From the NCBI RefSeq assembly GCF_033118175.1, contig NC_083704.1:49316501-49380500 (forward strand): 64,000 bases of DNA. Reading direction: 5' to 3'. The stretch is from Dama dama. Taxonomy: Eukaryota; Chordata; Mammalia; Artiodactyla; Cervidae. This document shows, piece by piece, positions 34,564 to 45,734 of this stretch (within the stretch, counting starts at the first letter, position 1; each line of letters begins with the position of its first letter). The notes beneath the pieces were generated by a model. That model was not told the origin of the DNA, did no database searches, and worked only from the letters and a program-made list of their open reading frames with translations. Made by a program: the position numbers and the translations under genes.

Positions 34564-34676
34564 AAAAAAAAAAAAAAAAAAAAAATCTTGGGTCTTTTTT
34601 TGTTTTTTCCCCCATAGATCCACTGTACTGGATATGTAATGAACTGTGTATTAAATATGGTGATTTTTACTTTCAG

Positions 34677-34814
34677 ATTGAGAATTTACAAGAACAACTT
34701 AGGGATAAAGACAAGCAACTGACCAATCTGAAAGACAGAGTGAAGTCCTTGCAGACTGATTCCAGTAACACAGACACTGCGCTGGCGACTCTCGAGGAGG
34801 CTTTGTCAGAGAAG
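34677..34814 (+). CDS. ERC2: ERC2 (CAST/ELKS) internal coding exon, 46 codons
   Basis: The exon encodes IENLQEQLRDKDKQLTNLKD, then RVKSLQTDSSNTDTALATLE, then EALSEK. ERC2 is a coiled-coil scaffold of the presynaptic active zone that binds RIM, Piccolo/Bassoon and liprin-alpha (established knowledge). The acceptor is TTTTTACTTTCAG and the donor AAG|GTGAGC. It is phase 0 at both ends, 138 nt, so skipping would keep the frame. The next exon starts ERIIERLKEQ, which is collinear with the known protein. I chose ERC2 over ERC1 from the downstream exons, whose ERC2-type text (NIEDDSRMNPEFAD) differs from ERC1. A young L1 ends 93 bp before it, and a strong alternative acceptor lies at 34616-34617. 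Confidence 0.96.
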
Positions 34815-34954
34815 GTGAGCTTGGACTAAACATTAGCTGTGGTATGGTTCAGGGAAATATGGTTGGGAGTAAATGGTCCAAATGCATTTGAATGTGCTTG
34901 TTTTTCTCCGTGTACTCACACCAACCCTAGTACCAGCCGGGCCTTCCCTTCCCA

Positions 34955-35375
34955 TGTAATCTTCAGCAGTAGACTCAGCATGCTGAAGCCATTGGCATCT
35001 TTTTGAAATCATACTTGATCACTTCACCCTTGGCACTGCTTAAAAACCTCCACTGCCTTGCCATTGTTTTTAGGATGATGGAAACTGAAATCTTTAACCT
35101 TGGCCTTAGGGTCCATCCTGTCATGTTCTCTGGCTCTCACCTGATTAGCCACTTCTCTGCCTGCTTCCTCTACCTTCCTCCCTCCTTCCATCCCTTCCAT
35201 TCATTTTTCCTTCCTCCTTTTCCAGCCTTATCCCTATCTGTCTTCCCTCAGACTTTGTGCTCTAGCCATTGCTGACCTTCTAGATTCTTAAGTGCACCAT
35301 TATTTCCTCCTGCCTCAGACCCTTTGCACCTGTTATTGTTGAGCCTGGAATGTTCTTTATTCCCTGCAGATTTAA
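34955..35375 (-). repeat. L2 LINE relic, antisense
   Basis: CTCCACTGCCTTGCCATTG, CTGCCTCAGACCCTTTGCAC and GCCTGGAATGTTCTTTATTC follow the antisense L2 3'-end pattern. A polypyrimidine-rich patch lies at 35160-35240. Confidence 0.6.
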
Positions 35376-35399
35376 TTCTTCTTCTTCTGAGACCTGAGA

Positions 35400-35640
35400 A
35401 GCTGTATTGCACAGAGTCAAGATTGTGGATATTGGAGCCAGACTTGTAGGTTTCAAATCTTAGGTCTGACAGTTAATACTGTGGATAAGTTATTTAACCT
35501 CTCACTTTCTCAGTTTCCTCATTTGTAAATGAGGATAATAATAGTACCTACTTTAGTGGATTACATTGAGGAGAAAATGCTTTAATATATGGAACATGTT
35601 TAGGATAATAGGTGCATATTAATTTATAACTGTTATTATT
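35400..35640. repeat. MIR SINE relic
   Basis: GGAGCCAGACTTGTAGGTTT, ACTTTCTCAGTTTCCTCATT and GTAAATGAGGATAATAATAG are the MIR core and 3' part. Confidence 0.7.
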
Positions 35641-35859
35641 ATCAATCACTTCCTTGGGGAAGCCTCTTAGGTAAAATCCTCTACCATGTTTTCATGAATA
35701 CCATGAATTTCCCAGAGCTCTTGTAACAATCTTAATTGTTCATTTTTCTGTTTTAATGTGATTAATTGGTTTTATCTGCTAGACTCCAAGCCCAAGCATA
35801 CCTGTACATGTGTTACTCGTGTGTGTTGGCTCACCTTCCCCCAGTGCCTAGTGCACTAT

Positions 35860-36345
35860 CCTGGGTGTTGATGGAGTGAGCCACCACCACATGACAGGCA
35901 CTTTTGTGGGCTCCAGGGATCCAGCAGAGAAAAGAAGTGGTGAAAATCCTGGCTGTCACGGAGGTTAGATTCTAATGGGACTGAAGAGACATAGAAAATA
36001 AACAAATAAAACACGGGAGACTTCAGAGAGTAATACTTTCTATAGAAGGAAGCAAAGGGAGGGTTCAGGGAACGCTGGTGTGGAATGACCAGGTCAGGGC
36101 TCACTAAGAAGGGGGCATATAAGGAAAGACCTGAGGAAAGAGGGATGGGCCATGAACACTTCTGGAGGGAGAATGTACTGGAGGGAATCAAGAGCAGAGG
36201 GGGAGCGGTGGGTGGAAAGGGAGTATTCCTTGAAGGGCCTTGTGAGAAAGGATGAAAAACTTTGACTTTCACTCTGAAGGGGGTAGGAAGCCATTTGGAA
36301 GTCTTAGTTCTGACTGATGTTTAAAAGGATTTCTTTGACCAAAAG
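35860..36345 (+). repeat. L2/MIR-type relic, sense
   Basis: TTTTGTGGGCTCCAGGGATC, AGGAAAGACCTGAGGAAAGA and GGGTAGGAAGCCATTTGGA resemble an old L2-type element in sense. The minus-strand open frame over it (35856-36272) is a shadow. Confidence 0.5.
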
Positions 36346-36939
36346 AATGAAGGAAATCTATTAGGCAAATAGGTCATTCTGATGTTTACTGATTCCTAAA
36401 ATAATTTCTGGTCCATTTCATTCTATCCTAGTTAGTTCCTTCATTCTCTGGGCACTTTTGTACTCCTCCCCACTGTGGGTGTGTTGTGTGCTGGGCTGGG
36501 CACCAGTAGGCCTTGGAGTTGAATCTGCATGTTAATATCCCCCATCACTTCCTAAGTGTCGAAGAATCAGTACCCAAGAGCAGATGAGGTAAAGTTTGCA
36601 AGGATTCTGAAGAAAGACAGCTTATTTTTGGTTGGACATATCATGAATCAATGCAGTCTTTAAGTAGGTCCATGTTATTGACATGATTATTTTCAAACTT
36701 TGAAGCAAAGAAAAATCTTAAGTTTTAAAGTATGTAAGTAGACCCCATTATGCTGTTTTTCTGTGTCTTTCTTATCATTTCTTATTCTGTAGCACTTTGT
36801 AGGATTTCCCACAAATGCAAGAGGTACTGGTGGTATCTTTTGTTGTCTGTTTTGTTTTGGATTTCACACTGTAATAACAGCATTGTTTCCTACTATTTTC
36901 CCTGTTATCATAAACCATGAGGTAATGAGGTCTAGTGGA

Positions 36940-37050
36940 TGGTGGCCTAGGAGCCAGTCTCAGCTCTGCCACTACCTGGGTGACCTTGACAAATAACTCT
37001 CACTCCCTGGGCCTCAAATTGCCCATTTGTAGTATGGGGGAATTGAATAG
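36940..37050. repeat. MIR SINE relic
   Basis: CAGCTCTGCCACTACCTGGG, TGACCTTGACAAATAACTC and CTCCCTGGGCCTCAAATTGC match the MIR core. Confidence 0.7.
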
Positions 37051-37069
37051 CCCCCTGATTCCAGAAGTC

Positions 37070-37260
37070 GGTGAATCTTAAAGAAGTTTTATCTGACGTC
37101 TACATCAGAATCACCAGGAGATGTCTGTCAAAAGTATAATTATCAGGCCTCATGTATACCTCCTGAATCAGAGCCTCGAGTAGAGCCGAGAACTCTGCAC
37201 TTCATCACACTCTCTGGGTGACTGTGATGTACACTCTAACCTAAGAATCACTGCTCTATG
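37070..37260. mobile_element. MER5A-type hAT transposon relic
   Basis: CATCAGAATCACCAGGAGAT, then CCTCCTGAATCAGAGCCTCG, then AACCTAAGAATCACTGCTCT follows MER5A layout. Confidence 0.65.
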
Positions 37261-38482
37261 CCAAACACACAGAACGTAAACAAGCAGCCGGAGTTCAATG
37301 GCTAGGTAGTTTTAATGTTCCTATTAAAATTGTAAGATTACAACTTTAAATTATAAAAGATGAGATTTTATTTGGAAAAATAAGAATAAGATGATTTTTC
37401 AGGGAAAATATTCTTTTTACAATCTTCAAGAATTTAGTATCAAAACTTTCTAGTAGTAATTTTGTTTATAAAATTTGAATGGAAGAATGTTGTTTCAAAA
37501 ACTGTGAATGATTATGTATCCCTTCTGCAGTCTTTCAGTGACATGATGTCAGTCCATTTGTACCCTTGATTTCTTTCTCCAAATATACAGAAATAAACTT
37601 ACACCATATACTTTTCCATATCATGAATTCTTGGCAGGATTTTATCCTTTTTCCCCCTACTGAGATTTGATTTATTCTATTTTAAGTCCCAAAGCAATTA
37701 TTGAATCTGAAACTACTCCTTTTACTTACGCACTTCCTCTGAGATTTAAGGGAGGCCAAGGAAGGAAATCTGGGGGTCTATGGGAGTCTGACCCCCTCAG
37801 ACTGTCCCCACTACTTGATAATTGCATCACGTGGGGCAAATCTGTTTTCCTCTCAGTACCTTATCTTCAAAACATACATTTAAACTAGCTGACCTCTGAA
37901 TTCCACTATCTTTTGGAATTACCTTGACAATAATTATTCAGTTTGTTGATCCACAGTCTTAGGCATATGAAATCTGTACTGAACTGTACATGAGGAGTTG
38001 AGAACTCAGATGCCATGTAGGGTCAGGAAGGAGCAAAAATGAGTGAAGGAGCAAAAAAAAAAAAAAATGAGCAAAGTGGGTTTGGTGTTAAGCAGTTCGG
38101 ACTGCTGGTGACTATGACAAGCTGGAGCATTGTTGACTTACCTCAAAATGTTCGAGTTCAGATTTTAAAATATTGATGCTCAAGTTGAACAAAATAGCTC
38201 TGTGGGGCAGCTTTGGTCAGTGAGCTATTGGTTTCCAAACCCTATATGCATCTAACTTTTAGCCTTTTACCTGATTAAGAATAAATGCAAACACAGAGGG
38301 AATTTTCAAAAGGTGCCAAAAATAAGAGCATCAATGTATTTGAAAAAAGGACAAAGCAGTTTGATAGGAACTGGAAAATTTCCCTGTCAGGGGATAAAGA
38401 ATAGTAGATTTATTTTTAAGTGTTTATATTCCAGTGGATATCACACTTCTATATGTATCCAAAATAATCTTGTCTTCTAGAG

Positions 38483-38673
38483 CAGGGGTCCCCAACCTCT
38501 GGGATCTAATGCCTGATGATCTGAGGTGGAGCTGATATAATAATAGAAATAAAGTGCACAGTAAATGTAATGAGCTTGAATCATCCTGAAACCATCGCCC
38601 CCACCCCCGCCTCAGTACGTGGAAAAATTGTCTTCCATGAAACTGGTCCCTGCCAAAAATGTTGGGGACCACT
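38483..38673. mobile_element. Non-autonomous DNA transposon (probable hAT/MER1 type) with visible inverted ends
   Basis: The left end is CAGGGGTCCCCAACCTCTGG and the right end ATGTTGGGGACCACTA. GGTCCCCAAC and GTTGGGGACC are perfect 10-bp inverted repeats. The interior TAATGCCTGATGATCTGAGG and GAAAAATTGTCTTCCATGAA are familiar from a common mammalian element whose exact name I do not recall. Confidence 0.7.
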
Positions 38674-38689
38674 AATCAAGAAAACTTCT

Positions 38690-38830
38690 TAAAATATAGT
38701 TCCCTGGGTCCCATATCCTAGTGATTCTGATTCTCTGCTCTGCCGTGGGGCCCAGGAATCTTTGATTTAACAAGGATGCCCAATGATTCTGATGCAAATG
38801 TTTGGAAGGCCATACTTTGAGAAACAGTAA
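38690..38830. mobile_element. MER5A-type hAT transposon relic
   Basis: TAGTGATTCTGATTCTCTGC, GGGGCCCAGGAATCTTTGAT, AATGATTCTGATGCAAATGT and TACTTTGAGAAACAGTAAA follow MER5A layout, 17 bp after the previous transposon. Confidence 0.65.
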
Positions 38831-40242
38831 ATCCATGCTCTTTCATTTTAAAGATGGGAATTGGGTTCAGTGAGGTGAAATGACATGCCCAGAAAAGAAA
38901 ATTTGGGACCTGTGCAGCACTGTTTTATTCTGGTCCAGTGTCTATTCTGGGCCCTGGGTAGAAGTCATTAATCAACCATGGCACGTTAACTTCTCAACAC
39001 AGCCCTCTGGGAAGCCACTTGTACCCTAAGCTGGCCCTTGGTTGGGACTTAGTTGCCTCCCCTGGGTTATCCCAAGGCTGCTCAGCTCATGGGTGATGGA
39101 ATGGGACTAACACTCAAATGTTCTGGTCTTTGTGTTTGACAGTACAATCTCTTCCAGTGACCTTTCCCTCACAAGTTCCATTTTTATCCACAGTATAAAT
39201 TGATAGATCCTCTGCAGCAAGACATGGTGCAAAAAAAGAAAACGATTAATTGGAAATCATGGACTTATAAGAATATTTAATTTTTTGCTGTCTTTTGGCT
39301 GATGAATAGAACCCATTAGGCACTAGTCACCTTTTCACTTGGATTATTATTAATTCATCCCAGGGAATGTATTATTCCTTTTAATTTCCCAGAACTTATT
39401 CAGATATGCAGTGTGTAAAAAAAAAAAAAAAATAATAATGCCCCTTAGTGAGTTAAGATTGAGTATGACTTAGCTCCAGGACTGACACACAGAAGCTCAT
39501 GGAGCCCCCAGTATTTATAAAGCCACATGGCAGATAAGCAGTTGAGACAGCCAGATAGCAGAGCTGGAGGCCATTGCTGTGCAGTTCCCATCCAGTGATA
39601 AAGCGCAAGTAGATTAGACCTGTGCACAGCCAGATGGGTGCATAAGGAACACTTGCCAATGCAAATAAGACTAAAACAAGAACACATTGTTGGAATTTCT
39701 GCAAGTTAGCTGTTAATCAAGTAGATCATGGCATATTAGGGCCTTTTAACACATATTTTTGACATCTGGCCCTGCGCAGCTGACGGTTAAATTAGTTTTG
39801 TGATTGACAGAGAAATATTTTGTAGTATTGAATCATCAATAACACTTAAAAACATTAAACTTCTTGCTGATTTGCTTTGTCATCAATGCCCAGTCAATAG
39901 TACAAGTGCTTAAAGCAGATCAACCTCATTTCCAAATGACCCTGACACCTTCTGGATGTTAACATGCATACTTAATTTTATTTCCCTTCTTTTGAAGACA
40001 GGATGACCCCTAATTTGAATTCTTGTTCCTTCCCTCAGCCTTTTTAATTGCCTGTTGTATGCCAGGCAATTTGCTCAGGCCTGAGTTAAGAGAATTGTAA
40101 GATTTGAGTGTTGCCCTTTGGAAAGCTAGGCTGAGAGAGTGATCATGCAATAAGCGTGTCTAGTGGGAATAAATGCCACGTGTTCTGGCCAGAGTGATTC
40201 CTGGGAAAGTTTCTAAATAATGAGTTGACATGGCCAGTTTGG

Positions 40243-40438
40243 TCAGGGCTTCCCTTGTGACTCAGTCAGTAAAGGAGACCCAGGTTTGATCCCTGGGTTG
40301 GGAAGATCCCCTGGAGGGGGAAATTGTAACTCACTCCAGTATTCTTGCCTAGGAAATCCCATGGACCAAGGAGCCTGGTGGGCCACAGTCCTTGAGGTTA
40401 CATGTGTTGGACAGGACTTAGTGACTAAGCCACCACCA
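40243..40438 (+). mobile_element. Bov-tA SINE, sense
   Basis: GGGCTTCCCTTGTGACTCAG, AGTATTCTTGCCTAGGAAAT and GGAGCCTGGTGGGCCACAGT identify it. A 14-bp flanking repeat with one mismatch (CATGGCCAGTTTGG / CATGGTCAGTTTGG) lies at 40229-40242 and 40439-40452. Confidence 0.9.
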
Positions 40439-40884
40439 CATGGTCAGTTTGGGGCTTTAAAAATGTCACTCCAACACTATGGGGTGGAAGTGACCAGATG
40501 GAGAGGGTCTGCTCACTGGGTGACCAGTTGTGAGGCTTTGACAGTAAGTGCAGGCCAAAGGCAGTGTGGGCTCAATTGCTGAAATTGTTAAAAGTCCTTG
40601 AGAGATTTACTGTGTGCTGAGGCCGTTTCCTCCTTCCGTTGATCACGTAGTCATCCACTCCCCCATAGCACAGATGAGTAAAATAGGACAGTAATGAAAT
40701 CAAGAAGAAACAAATACAGATAATTAATAGGATCATTTATGCCATTTCAACCCACACTGTTGTAATAATACATTTCATTTTAAGGTATTTTTAAATAATT
40801 AAAAACAACAGTGATATTTTTCTCCCCCTTGAAAGCATTAGACATGTAAATCATTGTCATTGAGTTAGAACAGTTGCTTCCCTG

Positions 40885-41110
40885 TGCCGTGCCATGCTGT
40901 GCTAAGTCACTCAGTCGTGTCCAACTCTTTGTGACACTATGAACTGTAGCCCACCAGGCCCCTCTGTCCATGGGGATTCTCCAGGCAAGAGCACTGGAGT
41001 GGGTTATCATTCCCTTCTCCAGGGGATCTTTCCAATCCTGGGATCGAACCCAGGTCTCCTGCATTGTAGGCAGATTCTTTACCGTCTCAGCCACCAGGAA
41101 AGCCTAAGTA
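40885..41110 (-). mobile_element. Bov-tA SINE, antisense
   Basis: CACTCAGTCGTGTCCAACTC, TCTCCAGGCAAGAGCACTGG, CTTTACCGTCTCAGCCACCA give the complete antisense element. CTTCCCTG at 40877-40884 and 41111-41118 may be a short target duplication. Confidence 0.88.
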
Positions 41111-41283
41111 CTTCCCTGGGGGATCTTAAATCATAGGCTAAATGTTCAAACTAACTTCCCTCTACATTAAACACTGTATTTTTAAAAACTGTGTATTTTA
41201 TAATTATAGTTGTCTTATGTATCAGGCTTTGTCTTGTACTGTATACTTATAAGAATATAAATAACAATATGCTTTTTTTAAAT

Positions 41284-41562
41284 TTAATATTAGTTTTTGG
41301 CTGTGGTGTGTCTTCATTGCTGCACATGGGCTTTCTCTAGTTGCAGTGATTGGAGATTGCTTTAGTTGCGATGCACATGCTTCTCACTGTGGTGGCTTCT
41401 CTTGTTGCAGAGCATGGGTTCTAGGGTGAGTGGGCTTCAGTAGTTGTGGTATATGGGCTTAGTTGCCTCATAGCACATGGGAGCTTCCTGGATCAGGGAT
41501 CAAACCCGTGTCCCCTGCATTGGCAGGCAGATCCTTAACCACTGGACCACCAGGGAATTTCA
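41284..41562 (-). mobile_element. CHR-type SINE, antisense, near full length
   Basis: TTTTGGCTGTGGTGTGTCTT, CTTCTCACTGTGGTGGCTTC and TCCTTAACCACTGGACCACC are the body and tRNA-like head of a cetartiodactyl CHR SINE in antisense. Confidence 0.85.
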
Positions 41563-42856
41563 GAATATTCTTAAGAAGCATTTTAGCACCAAAATTTTTT
41601 AACATAACCATCTAGAAGAAAATCCAAAGAGGTGTTGGGTAATTTGACACAAGTTTCAGAAGCCTAACTCAGATTTTACCTGAGCAGAATTTTCCTTAAA
41701 AAAAAAAAAAAAAAAGGTTCTTATTTTGATATCAGAAAGATTTCATCCTTTTTGAAAATATATCTACCAGAGTAATGTTTTTATTGAGACATAAAACTCA
41801 AGGGCACTCAGGTACTCACATCTCCTTGAATGGCTTGTGTTTGTGGCTGTGTGTTCTCTTGCACGTGGCTAAGACTCAGGCAGCCCTGGGTGTCAGGGTG
41901 GGCCTTCTGTTTCTGAGCTGGGTCACCTTGGGTGGGTCAACTGGCCTCTCTCAGCCTGCCTTTCCTCCCCACCACTCTGTTACCAGTAGTCCTGGTTCAG
42001 ATCGTACAGGTGTGATGAGGACTGGGTGAGAAGGTATCATAGTGCCTAGCAGTAGTGACCTCTTGCTAAAGAAAACTGTCTGAACTTTGCTCAAATTCTA
42101 AGTGTTTTCTTTTCTTTTCTTTTCTCCCTTTGAGAGTCATGAGTTAAGTATTATTTGTAGCGAAATGAGGACTGTAGCCCAGGAGACAGTACCTCAGATA
42201 GCTCTAAGAAACTCTAGCAATGTTTTTGAGTCTCTACTGATGGCCAAGAAATCGTTGAAAAAAACATGGAAGTAAATAAACACCTCCAGATACATTGGAA
42301 AATCACTTACATAATGAACTTAATCCTTATTTTATATCAAGTTCTCACTGTGAGTTCAGCCTTACGTCCTTGAGGGTCTGGGTCCTGCCCCTCTTTGATC
42401 CTCTTTCTCACAAAAAGAGTCTTCAGAAATCATGGAAGGTTATTTGACATCAGATGGGAAAGCCAAGCAAAGAGGGTTAATCCAAGAGTTTGGTTCTGTG
42501 TCTTCCCTTTCCTTATACAAGGCTTTGGGTTTTGGTACCTGAACCTCATATCTTCTGGAATTGCTCTTGGAAATTCCTGGTGCCACCATGAACTTGAGCA
42601 TTGAGGTCCATGTTAACCCTGTGGTACTAACTTTGATTAACAAGCTGAAAGCTGTGGTTGACTGTCTTTCCCAAATACTGTTCTACACAACCTCTCTTCA
42701 CAAACCCAATTTTGAATACCTTGTGTATGTTGAGTCCAATACACATAGGAGCATGTCTTATGTGTATTGCTTCTTATTTCATCCTGTAGCATGCCTTGGC
42801 ACGCACACTGATAGAATCTCACTGTTTTTTTCTTTAATTGGGCATTTGCCTCACAG

Positions 42857-42997
42857 GAAAGAATAATTGAGCGTTTGAAAGAACAAAGGGAGAGAGATGA
42901 TCGGGAAAGACTAGAAGAGATAGAATCATTCCGAAAAGAAAACAAAGACCTGAAAGAGAAGGTCAATGCTTTACAAGCTGAACTGACTGAAAAAGAG
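42857..42997 (+). CDS. ERC2: ERC2 internal coding exon, 47 codons
   Basis: Encodes ERIIERLKEQRERDDRERLE, then EIESFRKENKDLKEKVNALQ, then AELTEKE. The composition is almost pure charged coiled coil, as in the ERC rod domain that mediates self-association and partner binding at the active zone. The acceptor is preceded by a T-rich tract (TGTTTTTTTCTTTAATTG) and ends CCTCACAG; the donor is GAG|GTGAGT, near consensus. 141 nt, phase 0 on both sides. The open frame runs past the donor to 43057 only by chance. It follows directly on the EALSEK end of the previous exon. Confidence 0.96.
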
Positions 42998-43890
42998 GTG
43001 AGTCTGGAAAAACAAGTGAACCACATGAATAGTCCTCATGAACCCGTATCCATGTAGCTGAGACAGACTAGAGACTTAGTTTGAGGGACTGTGTGAAGAC
43101 TTGGGGGATCTAGTTACCTTTGCTTTATAAAGCTCTCTGAACTTACAGAACAGTATTTACTGTAACTCCCTTCTTCCGGTGATGCTCTGTGCATATCTTC
43201 TGTACTGTAATAACCACATATAATGTAATTCCTTGAAAGTTTTCTTGCTGTCTTGCCATATTCACATGGCTTGGAGGATCTCATGATCTCTTGTTTAAGA
43301 TAACAAGAACAACAAAAGCACTGACAATAATAACAATAGCTTCAATTTACTGAGGGCCTATTAGGTACTAACCCTTGTGTTGGGTGCTATGTATTCATCT
43401 ACAGTTCTCAAATGAATCAGTCGATACCCCCAGGTTAGGAGATGTGGTACCATGCTGGGCCCATAGGAAAAGGTTTTGGCTGCTCAGTCTGAAACAGTAT
43501 TTTAATGCTAGTGCAAACATGGATACAGAATACAAATCTCATCTGCATTTATAATGTAAAACAACCTGCTTTAAAGAAATTTCTTGTGTGGCGGTTATGA
43601 AAAGTATCCATGTACTGAGGGATACCTATAACCCCTTCAGTTTACTTAGCAGTGCTTTGGTGAAGTGTGAGAAGCAGTAACGTGCACATTCTTTTCTTCA
43701 GTCTCCAAAACCTTGAGATATATGCCGTAGTCCACAATTGGACACTTCATTTTGTCTGCAGAACATGTTTATCTCCTTTATGACACGTTTGTTCTTTTGC
43801 CCTGTTGGATTGTATCCCAGCATAGTTGCTAATTTCCCAGCTCCAGAGTGTCACTTCAGCCCTTGGATTTTGGTAAGTTTAAACCTGATA

Positions 43891-45256
43891 TGAAGTCAAG
43901 TGGGCCTTAGGAAGCGCTACCATGAACAAAGCTAGTGGAGGTGATGGAATTCTACTTGAGCTATTTCAAATCCTAAAATATGATGCTGCAAAAGTGCTGC
44001 ACTCAATATGCCAGCAAATATGGAAAACTCAGCAGTGGCCACAGGACCAGAAAAGGTCAGTTTTCATTCCAGTCCCAAAGAAAGGCAATGCCAAAGCATG
44101 CTCAAACTACCACACAATTGAACTCATTTCACATGCTAGCAAAGTAGTGCTTAAAATTATCCAAGCCAGGCTTCAACAGTACGTGAACTGTGAACTTCCA
44201 GATGTTCAAGCTGGATTTAGAAAAGGCAGAGGAACCAGAGATCAAATTACCAACATCCATTGGATCATTGAAAAAGCAAGAGAGTTCCAGAAAAACATCT
44301 ACTGCTGTTTATTGACTATGCCAAAGCCTTTTACCATGTAGATCACGACAAACTGTGGAAAATTCTTCAAGAGATGGGAATACCAGACCACCTGACCTGC
44401 CTCCTGGGATACCCGTATGCAGGTCAAGAAGTAACAGAATGGGGCATAAAACAACAGACTGGTTCTAAATTGGAAAAGGAGTACATCAAGGCTGTATCTT
44501 GTCACCCGGCTTATTTAACTTATATACAGAGTACATCATGTGAAATGCCGGGCTGGATAAAGCACAAGCTGGAATCAAGATTGCTGGAAGAAATATCAAT
44601 AACCTCAGGTATGAGGACGACACTACCCTTATGGCAGAAAGCAAAGAAGAACTAAAGAGCCTCTTGATGAAAGTGAAAGAGGAGAGTGGAAATGGTGACT
44701 GCAGCCATGAAATTAAAAGACGCTTGCTCCTTGGGAGAAAAGCTACCACCAACCCAGACACTATATTAAAAAGCAGAGACATTACTTTGCCAACAAAGGT
44801 CCGTCTAGTCAAAGATATGATTTTTCCAGTAGTCATGTATGGATGTGAGAATTGGACTATAAAGAGAGCTAAGCACCGAAGAATTGATGCTTTAGAACTG
44901 TGGTGTTGTAGAAAACTCTTGAGAGTCCCTTGGACTGCAAGGAGATCTAACCAGTCCATCCTAAAGGAAATCAGTCCTGAATATTCATTGGAAAGACTGA
45001 TGCTAAAGCTGAAACTCCAATACTTTGGCCATCTAATGCGAAGAACTGACTTATTTGAAAAGACCCTGATGTTGAGAAAGATTGAAGGCAGGAGGAGAAT
45101 CGGGCAACAGAGGATGAGATGGTTGGATCGCATCATCAACTCGATGGACATGAGTTTGAGTAAGCTCCGGGAGTTGATGATGGACAGGGAAGCCTGGTGT
45201 GCTGCAGTCCATGGGGTTGCAAAGAGTCGGATATGACTGAGTGACTGAACTGACCT
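43891..45256 (+). pseudogene. BovB LINE 3' half, sense, frameshifted
   Basis: Open pieces at 43922-44341, 44374-44655 and 44631-45236 encode BovB reverse-transcriptase and C-terminal sequence: MNKASGGDGILLELFQILK, LPDVQAGFRKGRGTRDQITN, and CENWTIKRAKHRRIDALELW. The end of the RT finger/palm region has frameshifts near 44300-44350 and 44620, so there is no working protein. It begins abruptly (5'-truncated) and ends in the BovB tail GTTGCAAAGAGTCGGATATG. It lies in the same direction as ERC2. Confidence 0.88.
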
Positions 45257-45734
45257 GAAACAGATTAAAGTACTGTCTAAATTAGGAGTCCAAGAAGGAA
45301 AGAATTGATCAGTAATAGGAAATTTAGTGGAAGCTTAGAAGCAAAATTTATGTTCTCTAAAATTTAAGTTCACTGGTTTTTAGAGAAGAGGTTATTTCTT
45401 TGATAAGATTATCATTCTTTGATATATAAAGACTATAAAAGCTGCAGAGTCTGTAGTTCTATAGTTAGTATGAAAGAAAGGCACTGAAGCTTCTGTCTCA
45501 TTTACCGCTTTCTTTACGGATTGCAAATGTTATTCCTGTGTTTGTACCCTAAAAGCAATATGTATGTTTATATGTGCTTCTAGTTGAAAAGAGATTTTGA
45601 TGACTTGGTAGAGTGTAAACTTTAAATGAAAATAATTTTGTAAACACTGGTTACATTGTATGAATTTCAGACAGGCATTTCTGCACACGTTTATTGTTCC
45701 TGTATAATAATGTGGCTGCCACTGGGCTTAGTAT

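Larger units (their letters stand above)
31962..34583 (+). mobile_element. Young 5'-inverted (twin-primed) L1 just upstream of an ERC2 exon
   Basis: The left arm (31962 to about 33002) is L1 ORF2 RT sequence in antisense. The right arm (about 33003-34539) is the rest of ORF2 and the 3' UTR in sense, ending in an 18-A run. Together they cover one contiguous ORF2-to-3'-end span: the left arm stops at PRIAK and the right arm starts at LRKKNGTGG, so only a few bases are missing at the join. A perfect 14-bp target duplication, AATCTTGGGTCTTT, lies at 31948-31961 and 34584-34597. A 24-nt segment and a second A-run follow the first tail. The second target copy lies 79 nt before the ERC2 exon. Both arms are fully open, so the insertion is young. 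Confidence 0.95.
34815..42856 (+). other. ERC2: ERC2 intron, 8,042 bp
   Basis: It begins GTGAGC and ends TTTGCCTCACAG. It holds L2- and MIR-like relics, two MER5A-type elements, one hAT-like element with visible inverted ends, two Bov-tA SINEs in opposite orientation and one antisense CHR SINE (listed separately). The stretches 37260-38480, 38830-40228 and 41563-42840 are otherwise unique to my eye, with A-runs at 38054-38067, 39418-39432 and 41699-41715 and a CTTTT repeat at about 42106-42125. No further exon seen. Confidence 0.9.

Noticed and set aside
35856..36272. 138-codon minus-strand frame
   Set aside because: It is the shadow of an old L2-type repeat, with no motif and no conserved neighbours.
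42998..43057. Extension of the ERC2 exon past the donor
   Set aside because: The frame stays open to 43057, but GAG|GTGAGT is a near-consensus donor and the next exon's SSLIDL continues the known protein exactly.
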